In this document: piece after piece, positions 10,213 to 20,669 of the stretch
Numbering within the stretch: the stretch's first letter is position 1
How the letters are laid out: the number at the start of each line of letters is the position of its first letter
Source: Turritopsis dohrnii
Taxonomy: Eukaryota; Cnidaria; Hydrozoa; Anthoathecata; Oceaniidae
DNA length: 64,000 bases
Assembly (NCBI GenBank): GCA_027922465.2
Contig: BQMF02000032.1
Location: forward strand, 1,240,001-1,304,000
Reading direction: 5' to 3'
Position numbers and translations under genes: made by a program
Notes under the pieces: model-generated
The model's database searches: none
Told to the model about the DNA's origin: nothing
The model's input: only the letters and a program-made list of their open reading frames with translations

Positions 10213-10749
10213 TTTAATTATGATAAAAGAAATGACCGGAGCAAAGTAAATGTATGGGCAGCACTGTGTGGAAATGGCTCAGTAATAGGGCCATACGTTT
10301 TTAATGGAAATGTTAACGGACGGACTTATTTAGAAATGATAAATAACTTCGCAATTCCGGAATTAAGTCAAATTTATAATGTAAATGTTGCAAATGGAAA
10401 CCATGAAGTTTGGTGGGCGCAGGATGGAGCCACTCCCCATAGAACAAGGCAAGTCAGAGGAAGGCTTATACAGGTCTTCCGTAATCATGTTATTGGTCTT
10501 GGTCATGGTGTGGAGTGGCCTGCTCGCTCTCCTGATCTAACCCCATGTGACTTTTTTCTTTGGGGGTATATAAAACAGAAGGTTTTCACGTCACCTCCTC
10601 AAAATTTGCATGCCTTAACAAGAAAAATCACAGACGCTTTCAACGAACTGAAGCGAAATCCAGGTATGGTTAGAAATGCATTCCGTGAAATGCAGAGAAG
10701 ATCACAACAATGCCTGGCAAACCAAGGACATCATGTTGAAGGGCATTGA
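9639..10749 (+). pseudogene. DD41D transposase, frameshifted at a C31 tract
   Basis: The first frame (9639-10217) has an N-terminal helix-turn-helix region followed by a basic RRR linker and the first catalytic Asp in the motif IGDECSF (codon 10107-10109). The second frame (10162-10749) has the second Asp in WWAQDGATPH (10423-10425) and the third in SPDLTPCDFFLWG (10549-10551). Forty-one residues separate the last two, the spacing of the rosa-like DD41D group. The two frames differ by one base and meet at a run of 31 C. A tract shorter by one, or longer by two, would join them into about 370 codons. The cut-and-paste activity is known for the superfamily. The frame break may be real or a sequencing error in the homopolymer. 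Confidence 0.9.
10182..10212 (+). repeat. Homopolymer run of 31 C inside the transposase
   Basis: Codes for polyproline, or shifts frame according to its length. It lies where relatives have a short loop after the first catalytic Asp, so the tract is probably an expansion of a short Pro/Gln stretch. Confidence 0.9.
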
Positions 10750-11106
10750 TTCTCTTTTTCTTTATCCTTGTGTTGTTTTTTTAAGTTGTTGCTTTTTTAT
10801 CTAGCGTTTACATAGACCCTTAGATATTTTTTTTATTGTGTGATGATTTTTAACTTTTTTATTGTGTTTACAAATGGCCTTCATTGTAAATTGAATTAAT
10901 TGACTTTTAAAAATTCAATGAACCAAACCGTTGAGTTTTTCTTCAATATCTTTTCGAAGAACAAATATTTTGGCACACATTTTATATTAACGGATAGAGC
11001 ATGAAAAGCTCTTTCTTGTGATATAAAATTCCCAATATTTTATAAGACATGTAATGAGATATACGCCTTGAAAGTTGGCGGATAAGACATTTTGAAACAC
11101 ACTGTA

Positions 11107-11220
11107 CAATAAGTTAGATGAATAAATTGTGTTCCCTGCGCATCGATTATAAATTACATGGTTTAATGAGGGGGAAGAAACTTGATGCATTATTTTATTG
11201 TCATTAGTCTGCACATGTAT
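11107..11220 (+). pseudogene. Helicase-like gene exon 3 remnant (copy B)
   Basis: Resumes copy B beyond the DD41D insertion and aligns with copy A 2,636-2,760 (CAATAAGTTAG and onward) with many substitutions and small indels. It runs into array 2. The rest of the helicase-like gene is deleted in copy B. Confidence 0.55.
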
Positions 11221-12831
11221 GAGGGTTTCAAGACTTAATCATCAACCAGTCACCAGACAAAGCATTACTTTTACATCTATGGAGCCCGTGATTTTGCCTT
11301 GGAGCCCGTCCTGAGCCCGTATGGAGCCCGTCTTTTCTACAAGGGTTTGACTGTGAGCTCGTGAGCCCACCTTTTTCAGAGAAATTGTATTTCTATCAAT
11401 AGTCTGCATATTTAAGAAGGTTCAATCACTAGACTAAACGATCTACCTTTGAAAATTTACTTTCTCTGAAAAAGACGGGCTCACGGGCTCACAGTCAAAC
11501 CTTTGTAAAAAAGACGGGCTCCTCACGGGCTCAGGACGGGCTCCACTGTCAAATGGCGGGCTCCATAGATATAAAAGTAATGCTTTGACTGGTGATTTGG
11601 CAACACGAAGCCATGATAGTTGCCATCACTACAACACTAACAAAAGCCTCGTTTTCACGTCGAGCCTCTTTATCTTTTATTTAGGTCACAGTCTATGTCA
11701 TAATTCATAGACTGTGCACACTGTAAAGATATTGGCATATCAAGGCCACCATTTCAGAGTTGTCTTTTGAATAAAGAAGTCAAAATCAGCTGATTACAGT
11801 GGCGCCCGTGATTTTGCCTTGGAGCCCGTCCTGAGCCCGTATGGAGCCCGTCTTTTTTACAAGGGTTTGACTGTGAGCCCGTGAGCCCGCCTTTTTCAGA
11901 GAAATTGTATTTCTATTAATAGTCTGCATATTTAAGAAGGTTCAATCACTAGACTAAACGATCTACCTTTGAAAATTTACTTTCTCTGAAAAAGACGGGC
12001 TCACCGGCTCACAGTCAAACCTTTGTAAAAAAGACGGGCTCCTCACGGGCTCAGGACGGGCTCCACTGTCAAATGGCGGGCTCCATAGATATAAAAGTAA
12101 TGCTTTGACTGGTGATTTGGCAACACGAAGCCATGATAGTTGCCATCACTACAACACTAACAAAAGCCTCGTTTTCACGTCGAGCCTCTTTATCTTTTAT
12201 TTAGGTCACAGTCTATGTCATAATTCATACACTGTGCACACTGTAAAGATATTGGCATATCAAGGCCACCATTTCAGAGTTGTCTTTTGAATAAAGAAGT
12301 CAAAATCAGCTGATTAAAGTGGCGCCCGTGATTTTGCCTTGGAGCCCGTCCTGAGCCCGTATGGAGCCCGTCTTTTTTACAAGGGTTTGACTGTGAGCCC
12401 GTGAGCCCGCCTTTTTCAGAGAAATTGTATTTCTATCAATAGTCTGCATATTTAAGAAGGTTCAATCACTAGACTAAACGATCTACCTTTGAAAATTTAC
12501 TTTCTCTGAAAAAGACGGGCTCACGGGCTCACAGTCAAACCTTTGTAAAAAAGACGGGCTCCTCACGGGCTCAGGACGGGCTCCACTGTCAAATGGCGGG
12601 CTCCATAGATATAAAAGTAATGCTTTGACTGGTGCTTTGGCAACACGAAGCCATGATAGTTGCCATCACTACAACACTAACAAAAGCCTCGTTTTCACGT
12701 TGAGCCTCGTTATTGTTTATTTAAGTCACAGTCTATGTCATAATTCATAGATTGCGCACGGAATAAGATCATTGGCATATCAAGGCCATCATTTCATAGT
12801 TGTCTCTTGAATGAAGAAAGTAATATCAGCT
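11221..12831. repeat. Hairpin array 2: three units of GAGCCCGT iterons
   Basis: Three tandem units of about 520 bp (starts near 11281, 11802 and 12322). Each has a left arm with repeated GAGCCCGT, a loop that includes TTTCTATCAATAGTCTGC, and a right arm with ACGGGCTC in matching positions. A spacer follows with the same GCCTCGTT...GAGCCTC and GGTCAC blocks as array 1. In unit 1 the palindrome also covers flanks reading CACCAG...AAAGCATTACTTTTA. The layout matches array 1 but the iteron has one A fewer, on both arms. Units 1 and 2 are almost identical; unit 3 diverges toward its end, where the acidic gene of copy C begins. Confidence 0.75.
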
Positions 12832-12985
12832 GGGTGGGCACTATGCCAAACTCCTCCCCTTGTTGCTTAGTCAATGATTTCCTAAAAATAATATAGTAAC
12901 CTAGGAACGAATTGGATCATTTTCAATGGATATTCTCTGACAGACTTACATATACTTCCTCTTTGCAAAATTTCTACGCAGCAAT

Positions 12986-13467
12986 ATGGATGGTTTCGAC
13001 GAAAGTGACTTGATGGAATCTTTAAACTGTCAAATACACGTTTACAGCGATGAAGATGACGTTATGGAAATTTTAATGGGCCCTTTGGAAACTCCACCTG
13101 AGCTCACCGAAAGGTTGGTGTGGTGGCCTTATAGTGAAGAGCTCAGTGACGAAGATGATGAAGAAGGTTAGCTGTACTCCCTAGTGTCTTTGACTTTTTA
13201 AAAGGTGTTGCATTTATAATTAACTTAAGTTCTTTTAATAATCTTACAGAAAACAACAAAAAAGGCGAACAGATTATTGCAATGGATGACGATCATGTGC
13301 TTGAGTTTCATATCTAGTATTGTATTTTTCATGTTTTCAAAACATATTTTAGAAATTCCGTTTACGTTGATTTAGACGATAGTATTGAAACCAATGAAGA
13401 CAGTTGTTGTTCCGAAATTAGCACTCAAGAATACTTTGGGGGAGATGAAGAAGAAGATGTAAAATGA
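12986..13467 (+). pseudogene. Small acidic protein gene (copy C), exon 2 deletion
   Basis: Exon 1 (12986-13166) starts with ATG and encodes about 60 residues, strongly acidic, with an LVWWPYSEE motif and a D/E-rich end. Its donor is GGTTAGC. Exon 2 begins after an ACAG acceptor near 13,251. Compared with copy D, about 20 bp including the exon 2 donor are missing near 13,306, between short GAG repeats. The last exon ends with TGA 13465-13467. With the donor gone, normal splicing is unlikely. No known domain. Confidence 0.6.
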
Positions 13468-13528
13468 TTTTAATGGATTTAATTTATATAACTTATTTCC
13501 TTCAAACAAAATAACAAATAGTCGTTCT

Positions 13529-15386
13529 TTACAAATTTACAGAAGGGCTCGTGTTGCGTTTAAATGTCAGAGATTCTGCGCGCATCCGGAGTGAGTCTTT
13601 ATTTCGACAAGGGTGAAACGAGTATTCAGAATCCTTAAGTATAAGGCTCCAGCGACCTTTTCCATATTTGGAAATACCTCTACTCAAAAACACGTCTTCG
13701 TCTTTTGTAAATTTCACTTTCGAGGAAACTTTTAACTTTTCGTGAACGACTTCCTTTTTTAAATCGACGTCGAAACTTATTCGAGATCGGAATGCTGGAT
13801 CTACTTGTATTTCGGCATTACAGTTGCTTTCGGGATTGCACGGAATGGTGTTTGTTATTGTAACATCATCGTCATCGTTCGTGTCGTCAGTAACTTGAGG
13901 TGAAGAACTGCTACAAGGTTGCGATAATATCTTTTCGGCTTGATCGAGTACTTGCTGATCGAAGGAACGCGCCGTGTTGATGATTGATCTTAAAACGTCC
14001 ATCATGCCTGCACTCACTTCCTTTCGTTTATTTCCAACCAGTTTCTCCATGCATTGCTTGCTGCGTGAAGCAACGTCTCTCGACAAACTCTTTTGATAGG
14101 CTACTTTCGCCACGTGAGAACTGTGCTTTTGGTCACGTGAAACGATTTCTCTTTCCGATTGGCTGAGTCTTTCCGCACTTTCCGCTTCCACAATATGTCG
14201 ATAGCGAGTCGGATGTATATATTTGCCAATAGCTTCGTGGACGAGGACGCTCATGGCTGACGAGAACGCGGTGTATTGCTTTCCCTTGTTTGTAACGAGC
14301 AAATAGTCACAGTTAGGATTTAGTTTCGGTCGCACTAACTGGATATAGAAATCGAGAATCTCCATAGTTTCGGAATCGAGAATCACAGTGTCAAATAAAT
14401 ATCTATCGGCAGTTTTGAATTCCTTCTGGTCGATGTAACCACCATTGGTCTTTGCTTTATTAATCATTTCTATAGTTAAGTATTGATAGGTCATTGGTCT
14501 GGAGCACTTAACTCGAACAAATAAATACGTAGCAATAAATCTCGTTGCAAACGCCAGTTGAGATGCCGACACGTTTCGTTCTTCTCTGCATTCTTGCAAG
14601 ATGTCTCGGAAACGATTGATGTGATATGGGATGACGTTTTCCATTTCGTCCAAGGTCGCCCAACTGTTTCGAGCAATGAGCGTTTCCAAATCCAGGTTGC
14701 GAGAATACTCGAGTCTCTTTGTCTTTCCCAGATTTTCTTTACCACGTCGAATGTAAACTTCGGTGACCGCAAAACAGCGTAATGTGCTGTCGGATACACC
14801 ATTCGCTTTTCGAAAGTCAAGTATGTCTGATATTGATTTTAAGTAATTTAACGACGCCGAACAACTTAGTTTCCAATCTTCTTCAAGAGTTTTAAGGAAG
14901 TCCATAATGATGGAGGGTGTACCCAAGCAACAATCGACAAATTCTTCGGTTAAACACGATTCTGATTCGAGGTCGTCAAAACTAGCCATTAAAAATTTCA
15001 TACATCGTTGTGCAGATTGTTTCGCTTCTTTTTCAGGCTTCCCTCCTCCACATGGTGTACGCAGCCAGTTGCAAAACGTCTTTCCAATACCATCGTTAAT
15101 AGAAAATGAAGGCTTGTGTGCTGTACATACTTTCTTTCTGATTGGCTGTTGTGCCTCGACTTCTTCCCTTTTGATATCTGGAGCTTCGTCAAAATAGTAA
15201 TACCAACAATGCTTGACATCGATATGCTTGCGTAAACCTCGACTGCTTTTAAAACCAATGTGTAGGCAATTTTGCACTGGACAGATGTAAATATTTCTAT
15301 CGTTTGGACGTAATACCAACTTTTCTCTTGTGTTTAGCAGCACCATTGATTCCAACCCAGTTCACAACTAATGTTCTCTTCGTCAT
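13529..15386 (-). pseudogene. C2H2 / tyrosine recombinase / Myb protein (copy C), N-terminal frameshift
   Basis: Same protein as copy A with all recombinase and Myb motifs kept. The original start codon is present at 15384-15386, but an extra T near 15,322 shifts the frame after about 20 codons. An overlapping Met at 15,355 in the alternative frame could still start a 608-codon protein that keeps the zinc finger. The sequence directly upstream of the start codon is copy D's left end, so the usual promoter is absent. Probably silent. Confidence 0.75.
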
Positions 15387-15540
15387 GGGTGGGCACTATG
15401 CCAAACTCCTCCCCTTGTTGCTGAGTCAATGATTTCCTAAAAATAATATAGTAACCTAGGAACGAATTGGATCATTTTCAATGCATATTCTCTGACAGAC
15501 TTACATATACTTTCTCTTTGCAAAATTTCTACGCAGCAAT

Positions 15541-16043
15541 ATGGATGGTTTCGACGAAAATGACTTGATGGAATCTTTAAACTGTCCCATACACGTTTAC
15601 AGCCATGAAGATGACGTTATGGAAATTTTAATGGGCCCTTTGGAAACTCCACCTGAGCTCACCGAAAGGTTGGTATGGTGGCCTTATAGTGAAGAGCTCA
15701 GTGACGAAGATGATGAAGAAGGTTAGCTGTACTCCCTAGTGTCTTTGACTTTTTAAAAGGTGTTGCATTTATATTTTACTTAGGTTCTTTTAATAACCTT
15801 ACAGAAAACAACAAAGAAGGCGAACAGATTATTGCAATGGATGACGATCATGTGCTTGAAGAGTACATCATGTCCTGTGAGTTTCATATCTAGTATTGTA
15901 TTTTTCATGTTTTCAAAACATATTTTAGAAATTCCGTTTACGTTGATTTAGACGATGGTATTGAAACCAATGAAGACAGTTGTTGTTCCGAAATTAGCAC
16001 TCAAGAATACTTTGGGGGAGATGAAGAAGAAGATGTAAAATGA
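15541..16043 (+). CDS. Small acidic protein gene, complete (copy D)
   Basis: Three exons. Exon 1 is 15541-15721, with ATG in a run that is identical upstream in copy C. Exon 2 starts at 15805 and ends at 15876 (GTGAGT donor) or 15880 (GTTTCA donor). Exon 3 starts at about 15929 and ends with TGA 16041-16043. With the GTTTCA donor the product is about 125 residues and very rich in D and E, with LVWWPYSEE in the middle and a CC pair near the end. With GTGAGT it stops at the junction after about 85 residues. It converges on the recombinase gene, which ends at 16105. Always linked to the recombinase, it may be an accessory or regulatory factor; function unknown. Confidence 0.6.
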
Positions 16044-16104
16044 TTTTAATGGATTTAATTTATATAACTTATTTCCTTCAAACAAAATAACAAATAGTCG
16101 TTCT

Positions 16105-17963
16105 TTACAAATTTACAGAAGGACTCGTGTTGCGTTTAAATGTCAGAGATTCTGCGCGCATCCGGAGTGAGTCTTTATTTCGACAAGGGTGAAACGAGTA
16201 TTCAGAATCCTTAAGTATAAGGCTCCAGCGACCTTTTCCATATTTGGAAATACCTCTACTCAAAAACACGTCTTCGTCTTTTGTAAATTTCACTTTCGAG
16301 GAAACTTTTAACTTTTCGTGAACGACTTCCTTTTTTAAATCGACGTCGAAACTTATTCGAGATCGGAATGCTGGATCTACTTGTATTTCGGCATTACAGT
16401 TGCTTTCAGGATTGCACGGAATGGTGTTTGTTATTGTAACATCATCGTCATCGTTCGTGTCGTCAGTAACTTGAGGTGAAGAACTGCTACAAAGGGGTGC
16501 GACAATATCGTTTCGGCTTGATCGAGTACTTGCTGATTGAAGGAACAAGCCGTGTTGTTGATTGATCTTAAAACGTCCATCATGCCTGCACTCACTTCCT
16601 TTCGTTTATTTCCAACCAGTTTCTCCATGCATTGCTTGCTGCGTGAAGCAACGTCTCTCGACAAACTCTTTTGATAGGCTACTTTCGCCACGTGAGAACT
16701 GTGCTTTTGGTCACGTGAAACGATTTCTCTTTCCGATTGGCTGAGTCTTTCCGCACTTTCTGTTTCCACAATTTGTCGATAGCGAGTCGGATGTATATAT
16801 TTGCCAATAGCTTCGTAGACGAGGACGCTCATGGCTGACGAGAACGCGGTGTATTGCTTTCCCTTGTTTGTAACGAGCAAATAGTCACAGTTAGGATTTA
16901 GTTTCGGTCGCACTAACTGGATATAGAAATCGAGAATCTCCATAGTTTCGGAATCGAGAATCACAGTGTCAAATAAATATCTATCGGCAGTTTTGAATTC
17001 CTTCTGGTCGATGTAACCACCATTGGTCTTTGCTTTATTAATCATTTCTATAGTTAAGTATTGATAGGTCATTGGTCTGGAGCACTTAACTCGAACAAAT
17101 AAATACGTAGCAATAAATCTCGTTGCAAACGCCAGTTGAGATGCCGACACGTTTCGTTCTTCTCTGCATTCTTGCAAGATGTCTCGGAAACGATTGATGT
17201 GATATGGGATGACGTTTTCCATTTCGTCCAAGGTCGCCCAACTGTTTCGAGCAATGAGCGTTTCCAAATCCAGGTTGCGAGAATACTCGAGTCTCTTTCT
17301 CTTTCCCAGATTTTCTTTGCCACGTCGTATGTAAACTTCGGTGACCGCAAAACAGCGTAATGTGCTGTCGGATACACCATTTGCTTTTCGAAAGTCAAGT
17401 ATGTCTGATATTGATTTTAAGTAATTTAACGACGCCGAACAACTTAGTTTCCAATCTTCTTCAAGAGTTTTAAGGAAGTCCATAATGATGGAGGGTGTAC
17501 CCAAGCAACAATCGACAAATTCTTCGGTTAAACACGATTCTGATTCGAGGTCGTCAAAACTAGCCATTAAAAATTTCATACATCGTTGTGCAGATTGTTT
17601 CGCTTCTTTTTCAGGCTTCCCTCCTCCACATGGTGTACGCAGCCAGTTGCAAAACGTCTTTCCAATACCATCGTTAATAGAAAATGAAGGCTTGTGTGCT
17701 GTACATACTTTCTTTCTGATTGGCTGTTGTGCCTCGAATTCTTCCCTTTTGATATCTGGAGCTTCGTCAAAATAATAATACCAACAATGCTTGACATCGA
17801 TATGCTTGCGTAAACCTCGACTGCTTTTAAAACCAATGTGTAGGCAATTTTGCACTGGACAGATGTAAATATTTCTATCGTTTGGACGTAATACCAACTT
17901 TCTCTTGTGTTTAGCAGCACCATTGATTCCAACCCAGTTCACAACTAATGTTCTCTTCGACAT
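16105..17963 (-). pseudogene. C2H2 / tyrosine recombinase / Myb protein (copy D), broken in linker
   Basis: The first 510-codon frame (16431-17963) has the same start as copy A, the C2H2 finger and the full recombinase block. Two extra bases near 16,490 (CAAAGGGGTGC against CAAGGTTGC in A) shift the frame in the Ser-rich linker. The Myb repeat is left in a separate frame at 16105-16548. A truncated product would keep the catalytic part but lose the C-terminal DNA-binding repeat. Confidence 0.85.
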
Positions 17964-18256
17964 TTTTAAAACTTTTTTATTTTATTTAAAAACATTTTTT
18001 ATAACTTTAAACATATGACTTTTAACTTAACGATTTACACAAATAAAAAACGATAACTTAGTTCTTTAAACTTCAATGACATATTTATACCGTAGTGCGT
18101 TTCGTAGGAGAGTCGTTTATTCATTCCTTTTTACAAAGGAACAATGTATTCCATTTTAATAGTATACACGAACTGTTCCATTACAAAAAGAATAGTTCGT
18201 GCCTTACGTAGTGAACAATTAAGACTTAATGAAAAGGAAACATTTTGGAGTGCGCG

Positions 18257-18487
18257 ATGGAAGAATACGATCCTGTTAAGACACTCCATATCGATCTCCA
18301 CAGTAGTGAACAAACTTTTCATTCACAAAAGAACGAGAGTGCACGATTTGTATAACAATGAAACACGGAGAACGTTATAGACTATTAAGGAACAATTAAG
18401 CGTGTCAAACTCTGTTCATTGACAGTTCACTGTCAAAATATTCTCAAGGGCCTTTCAACAAGAGTTTGAATGGGACAAACAACCCGA
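18257..18487 (+). pseudogene. Helicase-like gene exons 1-2 (copy D), truncated
   Basis: Exon 1 (18257-18349, 31 codons) and exon 2 (18426-18487) keep the splice sites and phases of copy A, which supports the gene model. Homology to the element ends near 18,512, in the next intron. The ATPase part is absent. Confidence 0.75.
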
Positions 18488-18512
18488 GTAAAAATTATAA
18501 AGCTACAATAAG

Positions 18513-18865
18513 GTAGGTACAAATTTCTTTTCATTGTGTAAATTTAACTTAAGTTTTTTATTATGATTTAATAACTTCGTATTCCCAACGCGAGCGAGGA
18601 GGCATAGTAGTTTCACGAGATAGGCGAATGTCAGTTTCCGATTTTGTTCTTCATCATCATCATCTTCGACCGAATTGACTTTAAAGAATTATATCTTGCG
18701 ATCTATTTCACTTTTTTGAAAAATTATTTCGCCTTTTGAACGATCAAAGACTGAAGTTTGTCTCACAAAAAATTGAGCTGTTTTGCTCTTTTCTATAAAA
18801 AGCTCGTTTTTTTCATCTTCGTTTTTCTTCTTCTATTTTCATAAATCTTCCAAATTTTTTATATC
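18513..18865. other. Unassigned sequence
   Basis: AT-rich sequence to the right of copy D. A short ATCATCATCATC run lies near 18,650. No gene or repeat boundary is visible. Confidence 0.4.
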
Positions 18866-18985
18866 ATGAAAAAGTGCTTTTTAAGCTTGACACAGCGCAA
18901 AAAGAATTTTTGAAATATCTCACAACCTTCAAATTTGCCAAGCATTTGTAAAAACTGTGCAAGTTCATTTGAAACGTACTTTAGG
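18866..18985 (+). repeat. Interspersed repeat, inverted relative to 32,165-32,320
   Basis: Shares, in reverse complement, the segment around TTTGCCAAGCATTT and GTGCAAGTTCATTTGAAACGT with the region near 32,200. Unclassified old dispersed repeat. Confidence 0.6.
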
Positions 18986-18993
18986 ACACAATA

Positions 18994-19410
18994 CCTTAAA
19001 GGATTTTTTTTGCGTGGATTAAGTTTTGCAACTTTTGCGAATTTTGGTCAAATTCGCAAAAATAAATCCACGCAAAACGTCAAGACATGAACGATTTGCG
19101 AAAATAAATCCACGCAAAATTTCATGAAATTTTTGGCTCATTTTATGGCTCTGCGTACCTTTCGTATATTAACTATTTCTTTGTACTTATCAAGCACCCA
19201 TTCGTTTTGCAGTGTGGCAGGCATGGAAATGGTAATTTTTGCTGCTACTTCTAAGCATTATAAATTACGCGCATTGCACTTTGCCCATTTGCAAATATAA
19301 ATCCAAACATTTTCCTTGAGAGGCTCTGTCTCGAAAAAATTAATTCACCCAAAATGCTCTCAAACCTTAGCTCGCAAAAATTAGTCTACGCAAAAAAAAT
19401 CCCCTTAAGG
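18994..19410. repeat. TA-flanked MITE
   Basis: Inverted ends CCTTAA.GGATTTTTTTTGCG, about 30 bp with mismatches, and TA on both sides. The interior repeats AAATAAATCCACGCAAAA several times in both orientations. Non-coding, 417 bp. Confidence 0.75.
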
Positions 19411-19520
19411 TATATCATGTTCGAAAAGAACATTTTCTTACAGATCCTAACAAAGTTTTATTTGTCTTTTCTTGCTCATTGGTGTTATTTATAGACTCCA
19501 TGGAAGTGGTAATATGCAGA

Positions 19521-19681
19521 CAGTGGTGGATCTTGTAGTCGCAACTTGCGGAGAAGCGCATTAACATAATTTGTGAATTCAGTTCATATTATCAATGGGA
19601 TTATTTGATCCTTTTTCCTTTATGTTTGAATTGCTAACACTCTCCTACACAAGTTGCGGCTTACCTCTGGATCCGCCACTG
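19521..19681. repeat. Short hAT-like MITE
   Basis: 161 bp with inverted ends CAGTGG.GGATC and an AAGTTGC/GCAACTT inner match. The CAG start suggests hAT. The target duplication is not clear. Confidence 0.6.
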
Positions 19682-20669
19682 GCAGGTTTAGTAGAAATAG
19701 ATTTTCATATTGTATGTTATGTTGATTTAAGTTATGTATAAGCAATATAATTTTTATCTTCTTGTAATTCTGTTAAATGTCATGGATTAAAATCTTTGAA
19801 ATGCCCAAGTTTCTCCTGCTCCTATTAATGCAAGTTATGAACAATTTCATGTAATGTTTACTTAAATATATTACCAAATTCACATTACTGGCAAAATTTG
19901 GAAGGTGTACACAATGAACAATTGGAAGAAATCCTGATATTAAAGTTGGCAGTTACTTACAGATTTGGTCATAAATAGCCTAGGTTTTCAGTTTTTAAAC
20001 AAGTTTGGTTGTACAGATTTAATAGTTTGATAGTGTTGTGAACGTCTTCGATAATCCCATACAGCCTTTTTTTCAAATGATTTTGGTTCACTTCTATCGA
20101 ATATCATTTTATTCTCCATGTGAACCATAAGTCATATTTTGGGAATTGTGATAGACCTGTTCTCACGTAAGCAACAATGGATAGTCATTCAGATATCTTG
20201 AAAATTAGCCTAAAGCTATTTCCTCTAGGCCTGATGCGGAAATTGTTCAAGCCCTGAGGCTTCTAGTTTCGTTTTTGAAATGCTACAACGGTCGCCGCCA
20301 TTCGCATTTCGCAATGACATCACGTGGTGAATGGAGAAAGTAAAGTGTATTAGTGAACTCTTTGTTTAAATAAAATTCTTTTCAACACAGCCTTCATTCA
20401 GTATCAGAGGTTCCAAAAAAAATTCAAGTTTGTCAAGGAAATGAGTACGTCATATACCTATCTGTGTTTTTTATTTCATTTTAAATATGTCGCATATTTC
20501 TTTCGTAGTTCACATACACGTGGTCGCTTAACATTCATAACAAGATGTTTTTATTCAAAATAAAGAGTTGTAAAAAATGTGTTCTCCTTCATATTGAAAA
20601 GATGTATCTAAAGTCGGCATTGTCTATTAAATAATAAAGACACGGTAGAGAGCGACCCTTCTACCTCAT
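19682..20669. other. No gene recognised
   Basis: AT-rich non-coding stretch. I saw no long open frame, splice-consistent exon or inverted end. Confidence 0.4.

Larger units (their letters stand above)
9252..11104 (+). mobile_element. DD41D (rosa-like) Tc1/mariner-superfamily transposon
   Basis: An 1,853-bp element with terminal inverted repeats of roughly 200 bp beginning CAGTGTGTTTCAAAATG. TA target duplications lie at 9250-9251 and 11105-11106. The empty site is visible in copies A and D (AAAGCTACAATAAG), so the insertion is younger than that copy. One transposase gene fills the middle. A solo, older end of the same family lies at 41,642. Confidence 0.95.
12832..18512. mobile_element. Composite element copies C and D, head to tail
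   Basis: Copy C runs from GGGTGGGCACTATGCC at 12,832 to the recombinase start codon at 15,384-15,386. Copy D begins there with the same GGGTGGGCACTATGCC and runs through acidic gene, recombinase and helicase exons 1-2 to about 18,512. C therefore lacks the promoter and helicase-like gene, and D loses the helicase-like gene after exon 2. The copies differ at only a few bases per kilobase by eye, so the duplication is recent. Confidence 0.8.

Noticed and set aside
12105..12290. Plus-strand 61-codon frame in array 2
   Set aside because: Lies in the spacer of a non-coding hairpin unit; no homology or splice context.
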